Shown here piece by piece: positions 18,141 to 25,909 of a DNA stretch of 64,000 bases (position 1 is its first letter; each line of letters starts with the position of its first letter). The stretch covers positions 114,279 to 178,278 of the forward strand of contig NZ_MZXV01000010.1 in NCBI RefSeq assembly GCF_003253745.1, in the 5' to 3' direction. Source of the DNA: Mesorhizobium kowhaii. GTDB lineage: Bacteria > Pseudomonadota > Alphaproteobacteria > Rhizobiales > Rhizobiaceae. The notes beneath the pieces were generated by a model. That model was not told where the DNA came from, made no database searches, and worked only from the letters and a program-made list of their open reading frames with translations. Position numbers and translations under genes: made by a program.

Positions 18141-18175
18141 TTCGAAGTCCTTGCCGCTCTAGGCCGCGTTCCTTC

Positions 18176-18243
18176 CAGCACCCCTCATCCGTCTTGGCGC
18201 TTCGCGCCAATCCACCTTCTCCCACAAGGGGAGAAGAGAGGGA
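18176..18243. repeat. RIME-like element between sufD and sufS1
   Basis: CACCCCTCATCCG opens the element; TTGGCG-cttcg-CGCCAA and CTTCTCCC-acaag-GGGAGAAG hairpins follow. It uses the same modules as the element at 14411-14574, but in the opposite layout. Inside an operon it could act as an RNA processing or stability element. Confidence 0.65.
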
Positions 18244-18245
18244 GC

Positions 18246-19514
18246 TTACCCGTGTGTCACAAACCAGTCGTCGAGCTTCGCTTCCAGCGCCTCGACGATC
18301 GTCTCGTCGTCCAGTTCCTCGATCACCTCGGCGACGAAGGCTTTGACCAGAAGGCCGCGAGCGGTCTTCTCGTCGACGCCGCGCGCCATCAGGTAGAACA
18401 GATGGTCGTGGTCGATTTCGGTGACCGTCGCGCCATGACCGCAGACGACGTCGTCGGCGAAGATTTCAAGCTCCGGTTTGGTCGAGAACTCGCCATCGTC
18501 CGACAACAGCAGCGTGTTGCAGGCCATCTTGGCGTTGGTCTTCTGCGCATATTGATGAACGTTGATGCGGCCCTGGAAAACTCCGCGCGCCTTGCCCGTC
18601 ACCACGTTGCGGATCACTTCCGTCGAGGCCGTATGCGGCACGGTGTGGTCGAGCACCATGGTCACGTCGGTGTGGGTGTCGCCGGCCAGAAGATTGATGC
18701 CGCGCAGCGTGAAGTCGGCGCCTTCGCCTGTCGTCCTGACCATGATCTCCTGGCGCACAAGCTTGCCGCCGGCATTCATGACGAACAGCGTCAGTTTCGC
18801 GTTCTTGCCGATATGGGCCTTGAACTGCGCCAGATGCGTTGCCGTCTCCGGCTGCTCCTGGACGATCAGCCACGTCACCTCTGCGCCTTCGCCGAGCACG
18901 AGCTGGCTGACCGAGCTGACCAGAGCAGCCCCCTCGCCGGCCTGGCGCTCGACAATGGTTGCCCTGGCGCCAGCGCCGACACGCACCGGCAGGCGCACAT
19001 GCGTCTGGCCGCCGGCCTGCCGGTTCTGCAGTTCGATCGGCTTTGCCAGCTCGGCGCCATCGGCGATGTCGACAAAGTAACCGTCGGCAACGAAGGCGGT
19101 GTTCAGCGCGCCGATGGCATCATCGCTGCCATAGGAATCGAGCCCCGGCGCGATGCTGCCGTCAGTCAGCTTCTCGGACAGGCGCTGCACGGTGACGCCC
19201 TCGATATCAGGCAGTTTCGCGCTCGACACGCCGTTCAGGACCGCCAACACGGCGGAGCCTTCCACGATCGGTGCAACGGCTTTGACCGCTGCGGCCGGAT
19301 CGAAATCCGGCACCGCGTTCAACAGCCGGCGCAGGTCGGTGTAGTGCCAGGATTCGATGCGCCGCGTCGGCAGGCCGTGCTTGATCGCCTCGATGGCGTC
19401 GTCGCGCTTCAGCATCACCGCGCCGTCGCCCGGCAGCAGCGACAGCCGGTCGCCGAACGCGTCGATCAACGCTGTCTCGGCCGGTGTCCGCTGCGGTTGT
19501 GTGTGCATATTCAT
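18246..19514 (-). CDS. sufD: Fe-S cluster scaffold protein SufD
   Basis: A 422-residue SufD, partner of SufB in the SufBC2D scaffold. The C-terminal SUF core beta-helix is clear: GINLLAGDTHTDVTMVLDHT, QYAQKTNAKMACNTLLLSDD, VCGHGATVTEIDHDHLFYLM and the invariant His. N-terminal PAETALIDAFGDRLSLLPGD and RRIESWHYTDLRRLL are typical. I prefer ATG 19514 (MNMHTQPQRTP); ATG at 19538 is only one base after the sufC stop and also possible. It is in the suf operon directly after sufC. Confidence 0.95.
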   Translation of the reverse strand: MNMHTQPQRTPAETALIDAFGDRLSLLPGDGAVMLKRDDAIEAIKHGLPTRRIESWHYTDLRRLLNAVPDFDPAAAVKAVAPIVEGSAVLAVLNGVSSAKLPDIEGVTVQRLSEKLTDGSIAPGLDSYGSDDAIGALNTAFVADGYFVDIADGAELAKPIELQNRQAGGQTHVRLPVRVGAGARATIVERQAGEGAALVSSVSQLVLGEGAEVTWLIVQEQPETATHLAQFKAHIGKNAKLTLFVMNAGGKLVRQEIMVRTTGEGADFTLRGINLLAGDTHTDVTMVLDHTVPHTASTEVIRNVVTGKARGVFQGRINVHQYAQKTNAKMACNTLLLSDDGEFSTKPELEIFADDVVCGHGATVTEIDHDHLFYLMARGVDEKTARGLLVKAFVAEVIEELDDETIVEALEAKLDDWFVTHG

Positions 19515-19539
19515 CAGTTTCGCCTTGCCTTCTGGCATC

Positions 19540-20298
19540 TCACGCGGCTTCGCCGATCACGCCGGCATAGCCATTGGCTTCCAGATCGAGCGCCAGCGAC
19601 TTGTCGCCGGACTTGATGACCTGGCCCTTGTAGAGCACGTGCACGGTATCGGGCACGATGTGTTCGAGCAGGCGCTGGTAGTGGGTGATGACCAGGAACG
19701 CACGGTCGGGCGCGCGCAGCGCGTTGACGCCCTCGGAAACGATCTTCAGCGCATCGATGTCGAGGCCGGAATCGGTCTCGTCGAGCACGCAGAGTTTCGG
19801 CTCCAGCAGCTTCATCTGCAGGATCTCGGCGCGCTTCTTCTCGCCGCCGGAGAAGCCGACATTGAGCGGCCGCTTCAGCATCGCAATGTCCATGCTGAGC
19901 GAGGCGGCGGCTTCCTTCACCCGCCTCAGGAATTCCGGGATCTTCAGCGGCTCCTCGCCGCGCGCCTTGCGCTGCTCGTTCATCGCCACTTTCAGGAATT
20001 CCATGGTCGCCACGCCCGGTATTTCCATCGGGTATTGGAACGCAAGGAAGATTCCGGAAGTGGCGCGCTCGGCCGGATCCATTCCGAGGATCGACTGGCC
20101 GTTGTAGAGGATGTCGCCCTCGGTCACCTCATAGTCCTCGCGGCCGGCGAGGATGTAGGACAGCGTCGATTTGCCCGAGCCGTTCGGCCCCATGATCGCG
20201 GCGACCTCGCCGGCTTTCACCGTCAGGCTCAAGCCGCGGATGATTTCGGTGCCGTCATCAACGATGCGGGCGTGCAGGTTTCTGATTTCAAGCATCAT
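19540..20298 (-). CDS. sufC: Fe-S assembly ATPase SufC
   Basis: A 252-residue ABC-type ATPase of the SufBCD complex. Walker A is AIMGPNGSGKSTLSYILAG (about 36-45), the signature NVGFSGGEKKRAEILQMKLL, Walker B CVLDETDSGLDID with SufC's Asp-Glu-Thr-Asp, and the H-loop ITHYQRLL. These details separate SufC from transporter ATPases. It energises cluster assembly on SufB-SufD. The ATG at 20298 overlaps the preceding small gene by 11 bases; a second ATG follows immediately (20295). Confidence 0.97.
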   Translation of the reverse strand: MMLEIRNLHARIVDDGTEIIRGLSLTVKAGEVAAIMGPNGSGKSTLSYILAGREDYEVTEGDILYNGQSILGMDPAERATSGIFLAFQYPMEIPGVATMEFLKVAMNEQRKARGEEPLKIPEFLRRVKEAAASLSMDIAMLKRPLNVGFSGGEKKRAEILQMKLLEPKLCVLDETDSGLDIDALKIVSEGVNALRAPDRAFLVITHYQRLLEHIVPDTVHVLYKGQVIKSGDKSLALDLEANGYAGVIGEAA

Positions 20299-20578
20299 TT
20301 TCTACTTTCGTGTTCTTGTTGTTCTCGACGCTCGGTCCTTGACGGGATCTCCCTAAAAGCGCGCCCGCAAGATCGCCAGCAACGAACATCCAGCCAAAAA
20401 AGCCAACCGCGCCTAGGCCCGCAATCGAACCACCAATATTCTTTACCGAACTCAAGCCAAGCATTGCGCCTATCAGAGCCACCACGGCACCTCCAATAGC
20501 CAGCGTCAACAAGAGCATCAGAACGATGACTATCAAGCTCTCGATTCGCTCGGAGAATTTCCAAGAGCGCCGTTCCAT
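20288..20578 (-). CDS. Small two-helix membrane protein between sufB and sufC
   Basis: A 96-residue protein with two strongly hydrophobic segments: LIVIVLMLLLTLAIGGAVVA at about 14-36 and GGSIAGLGAVGFFGWMFVAG at about 48-68, flanked by charged ends (MERRSWKFSERIES and the tail NNKNTKVENDA). It fills the sufB-sufC gap: it starts 4 bases after the sufB stop and overlaps sufC by 11 bases, so it should be co-translated with suf. I do not recognise a family. It is not part of the described suf systems. GC content is visibly lower than in its neighbours, a possible sign of later insertion. Confidence 0.65.
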   Translation of the reverse strand: MERRSWKFSERIESLIVIVLMLLLTLAIGGAVVALIGAMLGLSSVKNIGGSIAGLGAVGFFGWMFVAGDLAGALLGRSRQGPSVENNKNTKVENDA

Positions 20579-20582
20579 CTAA

Positions 20583-22100
20583 TCAACCCACGCTCCCTTC
20601 AAGCGAGATGCCGATCAGCTTCTGCGCCTCGACCGCGAACTCCATCGGCAATTGCTGGATGACATCCTTGACGAAGCCGTTGACGATCAGTGCGATCGCT
20701 TCCTCTTCGGGAATGCCGCGCTGCATGACGTAGAATTTCTGGTCCTCGGAAATCTTCGAGGTGGTCGCCTCGTGTTCGAACTGCGCCGTCGAATTCTTGG
20801 CTTCCATGTAGGGCACGGTGTGCGCGCCGCATTGATCGCCGATCAGCAAACTGTCGCAATTGGTGAAGTTGCGGGCGTTGGTCGCCTTGCGGTGCGCCGA
20901 GACCTGGCCGCGATAGGTGTTTTGCGAGAAGCCGGCGGCGATGCCCTTGGAGATGATGCGGCTCGACGTGTTCTTGCCGAGATGGATCATCTTGGTGCCG
21001 CTATCGACCTGCTGGTAACCGTTCGACACCGCGATCGAATAGAACTCGCCGCTGGAATCGTCGCCGCGCAAGATGCAGCTCGGGTATTTCCAGGTGATGG
21101 CCGAGCCGGTCTCGACCTGCGTCCACGAAATCTTCGAACGGTCGCCACGACAGTCGCCGCGCTTGGTGACGAAATTGTAGATGCCGCCCTTGCCCTCGGC
21201 GTCGCCGGGGTACCAGTTCTGCACCGTCGAATATTTGATCTCGGCATCGTCGAGCGCCACCAGTTCGACGACCGCGGCATGCAGCTGATTCTCGTCGCGC
21301 TGCGGCGCCGTGCAGCCTTCGAGATAGGAGACGTAAGCCCCCTCCTCGGCGATAATCAGCGTGCGCTCGAACTGACCGGTGTTCTTCTCGTTCATGCGGA
21401 AATAGGTCGACAGCTCCATCGGGCAGCGCACGCCCTTGGGCACGAAGACGAACGAACCGTCGGTGAACACGGCGGAATTCAGCGTGGCGTAGTAATTGTC
21501 GGAGGTCGGCACGACCGAACCGAGATATTTCTTCACCAGTTCCGGATGCTCGCGGATGGCTTCCGAGATCGAGCAGAAAATGACGCCGGCCTGCGCCAGT
21601 TCCTTCTTGAAGGTGGTGACGACGGAGACGGAATCGAACACCGCGTCGACGGCGACGCGACCCGATTTGTAGACATTGTCGCTGACTTCCTCGAGTTCCG
21701 AGGCATCGGTCTTCTGCACGCCGGCGAGGATTTCCTGCTCCCTCAGCGGGATACCCAGCTTTTCGTAGACCTTCAGCAGTTCGGGATCGACGTCGCTGAG
21801 CGACGTCGGGCCGGGCGTGCTCTTCGGCGCCGCGTAGAAGTAGATGTCCTGAAAATCGATCTTCGGGTAGTGAACGCGCGCCCAGGTCGGCTCGTCGAGC
21901 GTCAGCCAGCGACGATACGCTTCCAGGCGCCATTCCAGCATCCAGGACGGTTCGTCCTTCTTGGCCGAAATGAAACGGATGATGTCTTCGCTGAGGCCCT
22001 TGGGGGCCTTGTCCATCGCGATTTCAGTTTGGAATCCGTATTTGTATTGGTCGACGTCGATCTTTCGGACCCGATCGATCGTGTCCTGCACAGCAGGCAT
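20583..22100 (-). CDS. sufB: Fe-S cluster scaffold protein SufB
   Basis: A 505-residue SufB, the scaffold subunit on which clusters form. Characteristic stretches: [60 protein letters not shown] (conserved Cys) and the core [20 protein letters not shown] with the catalytic Cys, plus [12 protein letters not shown]. Length and start ([20 protein letters not shown]) are normal for rhizobia. It is 188 bases downstream of sufS2; that gap holds a small palindrome at 22137-22148. Confidence 0.97.
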   Translation of the reverse strand: MPAVQDTIDRVRKIDVDQYKYGFQTEIAMDKAPKGLSEDIIRFISAKKDEPSWMLEWRLEAYRRWLTLDEPTWARVHYPKIDFQDIYFYAAPKSTPGPTSLSDVDPELLKVYEKLGIPLREQEILAGVQKTDASELEEVSDNVYKSGRVAVDAVFDSVSVVTTFKKELAQAGVIFCSISEAIREHPELVKKYLGSVVPTSDNYYATLNSAVFTDGSFVFVPKGVRCPMELSTYFRMNEKNTGQFERTLIIAEEGAYVSYLEGCTAPQRDENQLHAAVVELVALDDAEIKYSTVQNWYPGDAEGKGGIYNFVTKRGDCRGDRSKISWTQVETGSAITWKYPSCILRGDDSSGEFYSIAVSNGYQQVDSGTKMIHLGKNTSSRIISKGIAAGFSQNTYRGQVSAHRKATNARNFTNCDSLLIGDQCGAHTVPYMEAKNSTAQFEHEATTSKISEDQKFYVMQRGIPEEEAIALIVNGFVKDVIQQLPMEFAVEAQKLIGISLEGSVG

Positions 22101-22136
22101 ATGCGTTCTCCATCCACGCCGGGGTCAAGGCCCGAC

Positions 22137-22148
22137 AGTTTTCAAACT
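22137..22148. promoter_or_regulatory. Palindrome upstream of sufB
   Basis: AGTTT-TC-AAACT is a perfect 5-bp-arm palindrome, 37 bases before the sufB ATG, in the 188-base sufS2-sufB gap. It could belong to a second iron-responsive or internal promoter; the match to known Irr or RirA sites is poor. Confidence 0.25.
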
Positions 22149-22288
22149 ATGGCACCGCCAAAACGAACGCCGAAGGGCATTCGCGGCAGCGTAAGTTCCA
22201 TATAGTGCGCTTCGACCGGAAATTCACCCGGCCAGCATAAAACGCACGGCTCTACCAGGCCGAAGGCCTGTCGTTAACCGGCCGCTGC

Positions 22289-23452
22289 TCATGCGGCCTT
22301 TTCCCTGTTCGCACGACGCGCGGCGATTCCAGCCAGCGCGGTGCGGAACAGCTCGATGTCCTGCGCGTCGGTCGCGGCACCGATCGACACGCGCAAGGCG
22401 CCAAGACTGTCGCCGTAGCCCATGGCTTTCAGCACATGGCTCGGCCCGACCTTGCCCGACGAACAGGCAGAGCCGGCCGACAGCGCCACACCGGCCAGAT
22501 CGAAGGCGATCTGCGCGGTTTCGGCTTTGATGCCCGCAATAGCGAAGAATGTCGTGTTGGCAAGCCTTGGCGCGCCGGTTCCAAAGATTTCCGCGTCCGG
22601 CACCAGCATTTTCACGATGGCCTCGATCTCGTCGCGGCGATGCCGCACCGCGTCAATGGCCTGCAGTCCGTCGAGAGCCTCGCGTGCCGCAGCGCCAAAC
22701 CCGGCGATGGCGGCGAGGTTTTCCGTGCCGCCGCGATGGCCCTTTTCCTGACCGCCGCCATTGATCAGCGGCTTCGGCATCATCAGATCGGAGGCGGCGA
22801 CGATGACGCCAACGCCCTTGGGGCCGCCAATCTTGTGCGAGGATAGAATCAGATAATCGGCGTAACGCGCTGACAGATCGATCGAAACGCGTCCCGCCGC
22901 CTGGACCGCGTCGACGACGAGGACGCCGCCCGCTGCCTTGACGATCTCGGCGATACGATTGATCGGCTGGATGACGCCGGTCTCGTTGTTTGCGGCATGG
23001 ATGGCGACCAGCGGCAGGCCCTCGGCCTTGTCATGATGGGCGAGTGCGACCGCCAATGCGTCGAGATCGGCGATGCCGTTGGTGTCGACGCCGATCCGCG
23101 TCACCTGCGCTGCCGGGAAGCGCCCGCCATTCAACAGGCAGGGATGATCGGCTTCGGACACGTAAAGGCGGCTCATGCGCACGCTGCCGCGCCCCATCTG
23201 CCAGTCGGGCGTCAGCAGCGTCGAGGCAGCTTCCGTCGCGCCGGAGGTGAACACGACATGCTCGGCCTTGGCGTTGACCAGCGCTGCCACGTCACGCCTC
23301 GCGGTCTCGATCAGGCGGCGTGCGGCGCGCCCCTCGGCGTGGACCGATGACGGGTTGGCGGCGACATCAAGTGCGGTGACCATAGCCTCGCGCGCCGCGG
23401 CAAGCAGCGGCGCACTGGCATTGTAGTCGAGATAGGCGCGTATTCCGGCCAT
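22289..23452 (-). CDS. sufS2: Group I (NifS/IscS-like) cysteine desulfurase, sufS2
   Basis: A 387-residue PLP enzyme, start MAGIRAYLDYNASAPLLAAA. Group I features: long active-site loop SAGSACSSGKVGPSHVLKAM containing the catalytic Cys, and PLP Lys in LILSSHKIGGPKGVGV. AIHAANNETGVIQPI is the conserved substrate/PLP block. It is the first gene of the suf operon and matches the extra desulfurase gene at the head of the Rhizobium sufS2BCDS1XA operon. An iron-control-element-like palindrome lies 132 bases upstream (23584-23600). Confidence 0.92.
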   Translation of the reverse strand: MAGIRAYLDYNASAPLLAAAREAMVTALDVAANPSSVHAEGRAARRLIETARRDVAALVNAKAEHVVFTSGATEAASTLLTPDWQMGRGSVRMSRLYVSEADHPCLLNGGRFPAAQVTRIGVDTNGIADLDALAVALAHHDKAEGLPLVAIHAANNETGVIQPINRIAEIVKAAGGVLVVDAVQAAGRVSIDLSARYADYLILSSHKIGGPKGVGVIVAASDLMMPKPLINGGGQEKGHRGGTENLAAIAGFGAAAREALDGLQAIDAVRHRRDEIEAIVKMLVPDAEIFGTGAPRLANTTFFAIAGIKAETAQIAFDLAGVALSAGSACSSGKVGPSHVLKAMGYGDSLGALRVSIGAATDAQDIELFRTALAGIAARRANREKAA

Positions 23453-23583
23453 TTTCGTCCAGTTGGTCCCGTCAGAAGCCATTCCGCTGTCGTATCGCGT
23501 TATTTCCTTGAAATTCCAAGGCGAGCCGTCCTATTTACGCGGCTTGCGGCGCGGGTGGCCGGGCTCGACGTCTGGCCACTCAG

Positions 23584-23600
23584 TTTTGAACAATTCTAAA
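23584..23600. promoter_or_regulatory. ICE/Irr-like iron-control element upstream of the suf operon
   Basis: TTTTGAA-CAA-TTCTAAA closely resembles the rhizobial ICE motif (TTTAGAA-N3-TTCTAAA), with one mismatched arm base. A nearby CTTCTAAGAAG adds further dyad sequence (23605-23615). The Rhizobium suf operon is known to respond to Irr and RirA. The site lies 132 bases before sufS2 and 91 bases before the divergent hydrolase gene. Confidence 0.6.
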
Positions 23601-23690
23601 CTAGCTTCTAAGAAGACGCTCGCCCTGCGTCAAGGCCAGAGGAAGGTTCGTTCCGGACGCCGCGCATTCGTATACCAAGTGGAGTATTTC

Positions 23691-24365
23691 ATGCCTGAGG
23701 TCATTTTCACCGGTCCTGCCGGCCGTCTGGAGGGACGCTACCAGCCTTCCAAGGAAAAGAGCGCGCCGATTGCCATCGTCCTGCACCCGCACCCGCAATT
23801 CGGCGGCACGATGAACAACAAGATCGTCTACGACCTCTTCTACATGTTCCAGAAGCGGGATTTCACCACGCTTCGCTTCAATTTCCGCGGCATCGGCCGC
23901 AGCCAAGGCGAGTTCGACCACGGCACCGGAGAGTTATCGGACGCCGCTGCCGCGTTGGACTGGGTGCAGTCGCTGCATCCGGATTCCAAGAGCTGCTGGG
24001 TCGCCGGTTACTCCTTCGGTTCCTGGATCGGCATGCAGCTCCTGATGCGCCGGCCGGAGATCGAAGGCTTCATCTCGATCGCGCCGCAGCCTAACACCTA
24101 TGATTTCTCGTTCCTGGCGCCCTGCCCGTCCTCGGGCCTGATCATCCATGGCGATGCCGACAAGGTGGCGCCACCGAAGGATGTGCAAGGCTTGGTCGAC
24201 AAGCTGCACACGCAAAAGGGCATCACCATCACGCAGAAGACCTTGCCCGGCGCCAACCATTTCTTCTCCAATGATGCCGACCTGCTGCTCGAGGAATGTG
24301 CCGACTATCTCGACCGTCGATTGGCCGGCGAGTTGTCGGATCCGCGGCCGAAGCGGTTGAGATAG
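23691..24365 (+). CDS. Alpha/beta hydrolase (COG2945/dienelactone-hydrolase-like)
   Basis: A 224-residue alpha/beta hydrolase beginning MPEVIFTGPAGRLEGRYQPS. Seen: IVLHPHPQFGGTMNNKIVY (oxyanion region with the family's HPHP), the FRGIGRSQGEFDHG turn, nucleophile elbow VAGYSFGSWIG (Ser in GYSFGS), acid in IIHGDADKVAPP, and the catalytic His in PGANHFF. Such proteins are annotated as predicted hydrolases with unknown substrate. A longer open frame reaches back to 23463, but that part overlaps the suf promoter region and is not conserved-looking. It is divergent from sufS2 and may share its iron-responsive control. Confidence 0.85.
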   Translation: MPEVIFTGPAGRLEGRYQPSKEKSAPIAIVLHPHPQFGGTMNNKIVYDLFYMFQKRDFTTLRFNFRGIGRSQGEFDHGTGELSDAAAALDWVQSLHPDSKSCWVAGYSFGSWIGMQLLMRRPEIEGFISIAPQPNTYDFSFLAPCPSSGLIIHGDADKVAPPKDVQGLVDKLHTQKGITITQKTLPGANHFFSNDADLLLEECADYLDRRLAGELSDPRPKRLR

Positions 24366-24383
24366 GCAGGGAAGCGGGCAGCG

Positions 24384-25052
24384 ATGTACGAGCCTCCTCA
24401 TTTCAGGGAAACGCGGCCGGAAATCCTGCACGGGCTGATCCGGGCGCATCCGCTCGGCCTGTTGATTTCCAACGGAGCCGAGGGGCCGGTCGCCAACGCC
24501 ATCCCGTTCCTGCTCGACGCCCCCTCTGGGCTTAATGAAGACGTGCCGCCGAACGGCAGGCTGCGCGCTCATCTGGCGAAGGCCAATCCGCAATGGCAGC
24601 TGTTGGCCGACAATCCGGCTTCACCCGTGCTGATCGTCTTCCAGGGCACCGATGCCTATGTGACGCCGTCCTGGTACGAGACCAAGCGTGAGACCGGCAA
24701 GGTGGTGCCGACCTGGAATTATGCCATCGTGCAGGTGCGTGGCACCGTCAAGGTGATCGAAGATCAGGACTGGCTGGCGCGGCAGATCGCCGATCTGACC
24801 GCGTCCCAGGAGGGCGCCCGCGCGGCGCCCTGGGCGGTGACCGATGCACCGGCGCCCTTCATCCAGGCGCAGATCAAAGGCATTATCGGACTGGAAATCG
24901 AGATCAGCGAAATCCACGGCAAGTGGAAGGTCAGCCAGAACCGGCCGGTCGCCGATCGCGCCGGCGTTGCTGAGGGGCTCGAAAACGAAGACCACCAATC
25001 GCCCGACATGGCCCGCCTGGTGAGATCCTACGGCGGCCTGGACGGCAACTAG
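24384..25052 (+). CDS. PaiB-type FMN-binding negative transcriptional regulator
   Basis: A 222-residue PaiB-family protein: MYEPPHFRETRPEILHGLIR, then HPLGLLISNG, AIPFLLD, YVTPSWYETKRETGKVVPTW (family signature) and IKGIIGLEIEISEIHGKWKV followed by SQNR. This is the FMN-binding split-barrel fold. The founder, PaiB of Bacillus, is linked to repression of sporulation and protease genes; here the role is unknown, and some members may act as flavin-dependent reductases. It follows the hydrolase gene by 18 bases. Its stop overlaps the end of the convergent PAP2 gene by four bases. Confidence 0.88.
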   Translation: MYEPPHFRETRPEILHGLIRAHPLGLLISNGAEGPVANAIPFLLDAPSGLNEDVPPNGRLRAHLAKANPQWQLLADNPASPVLIVFQGTDAYVTPSWYETKRETGKVVPTWNYAIVQVRGTVKVIEDQDWLARQIADLTASQEGARAAPWAVTDAPAPFIQAQIKGIIGLEIEISEIHGKWKVSQNRPVADRAGVAEGLENEDHQSPDMARLVRSYGGLDGN

Positions 25053-25879
25053 GTCCGAACGGTAGCCGCTCCAATCAGCCGAAACGTCTTCTTGCGGACC
25101 GGCAACCCCGACGGCATCGGACGAAAGATGAAGCCGAGCCGGGCAAAGACCAGCCCGCACTCCAGCGCGAAGGCGCAGCCGAGGCCGAAGCCGGCGACGG
25201 TGTCGCTGGGATAGTGCGCGCCGACAAAGACGCGCGTCGAGGCGATGCAGGCGGTGATCGCCAAGGCGATGTACCAGCGCCGCGGAAACAACAGCAGAGC
25301 GACCCCGAACACGGCGCCCATGGTCGTGGCATGGCCGGACGGGAAGCCGGCGAAGCGCGCATCGAAGGCAAAAGGATGCAAGGCCAGCACGCCAAAATCG
25401 TCGAAATACAGCGGACGAGCCCGGCCGATTGCATATTTCAGCACATTGACTGCGAGGCCCGACAGACCGGCGGCACTCAGCACCAGAAAAGCCAGGCAGG
25501 TCCAGTTGTAGACCAGCATCAGCGACCGCCTTGAAAGGCTTCGCCAGTCCGTCAGGTTGGCGGCGACGAGCAAAAGCGCTGATGGAATGAGGTACCAGCC
25601 ACCCAGGCCGAACTGCGTGAAGAAGTCGGCCAGATGGACGAACCCCGGCGACCACTGGCCATGAAGCATTCCTGCCGGGGTGTCGAGGCGAACAAACGCT
25701 GACGCCGTCAGCAAAACCCAGACCAGGCCCCAAACCGGCCACGCTATGTTCGGGTATTTGGCGGGACGAGCGGCAAAGCGCTTTTTTGCGATCTGCATCG
25801 TGTCGCGAAAATTGTCGACCGATCGGCGCCCCACTCCAAGGAGCATACCGGAAACGGAAGGGCGTGATTTCACGAGCAT
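25049..25879 (-). CDS. PAP2-family membrane phosphatase
   Basis: A 276-residue membrane phosphatase. The three PAP2 motifs are in order: LKYAIGRARP (KX6RP), GFPSGHATT (PSGH, acid-base His) and STRVFVGAHYPSD (SRX5HX3D, nucleophile His). About six hydrophobic segments are visible. Such enzymes dephosphorylate lipid phosphates: phosphatidic acid, undecaprenyl pyrophosphate or, in rhizobia, lipid A (LpxE/LpxF types). Its place beside ArnT-like, LAB_N and GT2 genes makes a lipid A or undecaprenyl-linked substrate plausible, but this is inference. Basic C-terminus (RKKTFRL). Confidence 0.87.
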   Translation of the reverse strand: MLVKSRPSVSGMLLGVGRRSVDNFRDTMQIAKKRFAARPAKYPNIAWPVWGLVWVLLTASAFVRLDTPAGMLHGQWSPGFVHLADFFTQFGLGGWYLIPSALLLVAANLTDWRSLSRRSLMLVYNWTCLAFLVLSAAGLSGLAVNVLKYAIGRARPLYFDDFGVLALHPFAFDARFAGFPSGHATTMGAVFGVALLLFPRRWYIALAITACIASTRVFVGAHYPSDTVAGFGLGCAFALECGLVFARLGFIFRPMPSGLPVRKKTFRLIGAATVRT

Positions 25880-25909
25880 AGGAAATTCGACCCTGTCATC
25901 GACGAGCCG

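Noticed and set aside
17031..19616. 861-codon open frame on plus, opposite sufS1-sufD
   Set aside because: It is antisense to well-supported suf genes, its product is His/Arg/Asp-rich without any family motif, and such frames are common in high-GC DNA.
20652..22205. 517-codon open frame on plus, opposite sufB
   Set aside because: Antisense to sufB; shadow-type composition.
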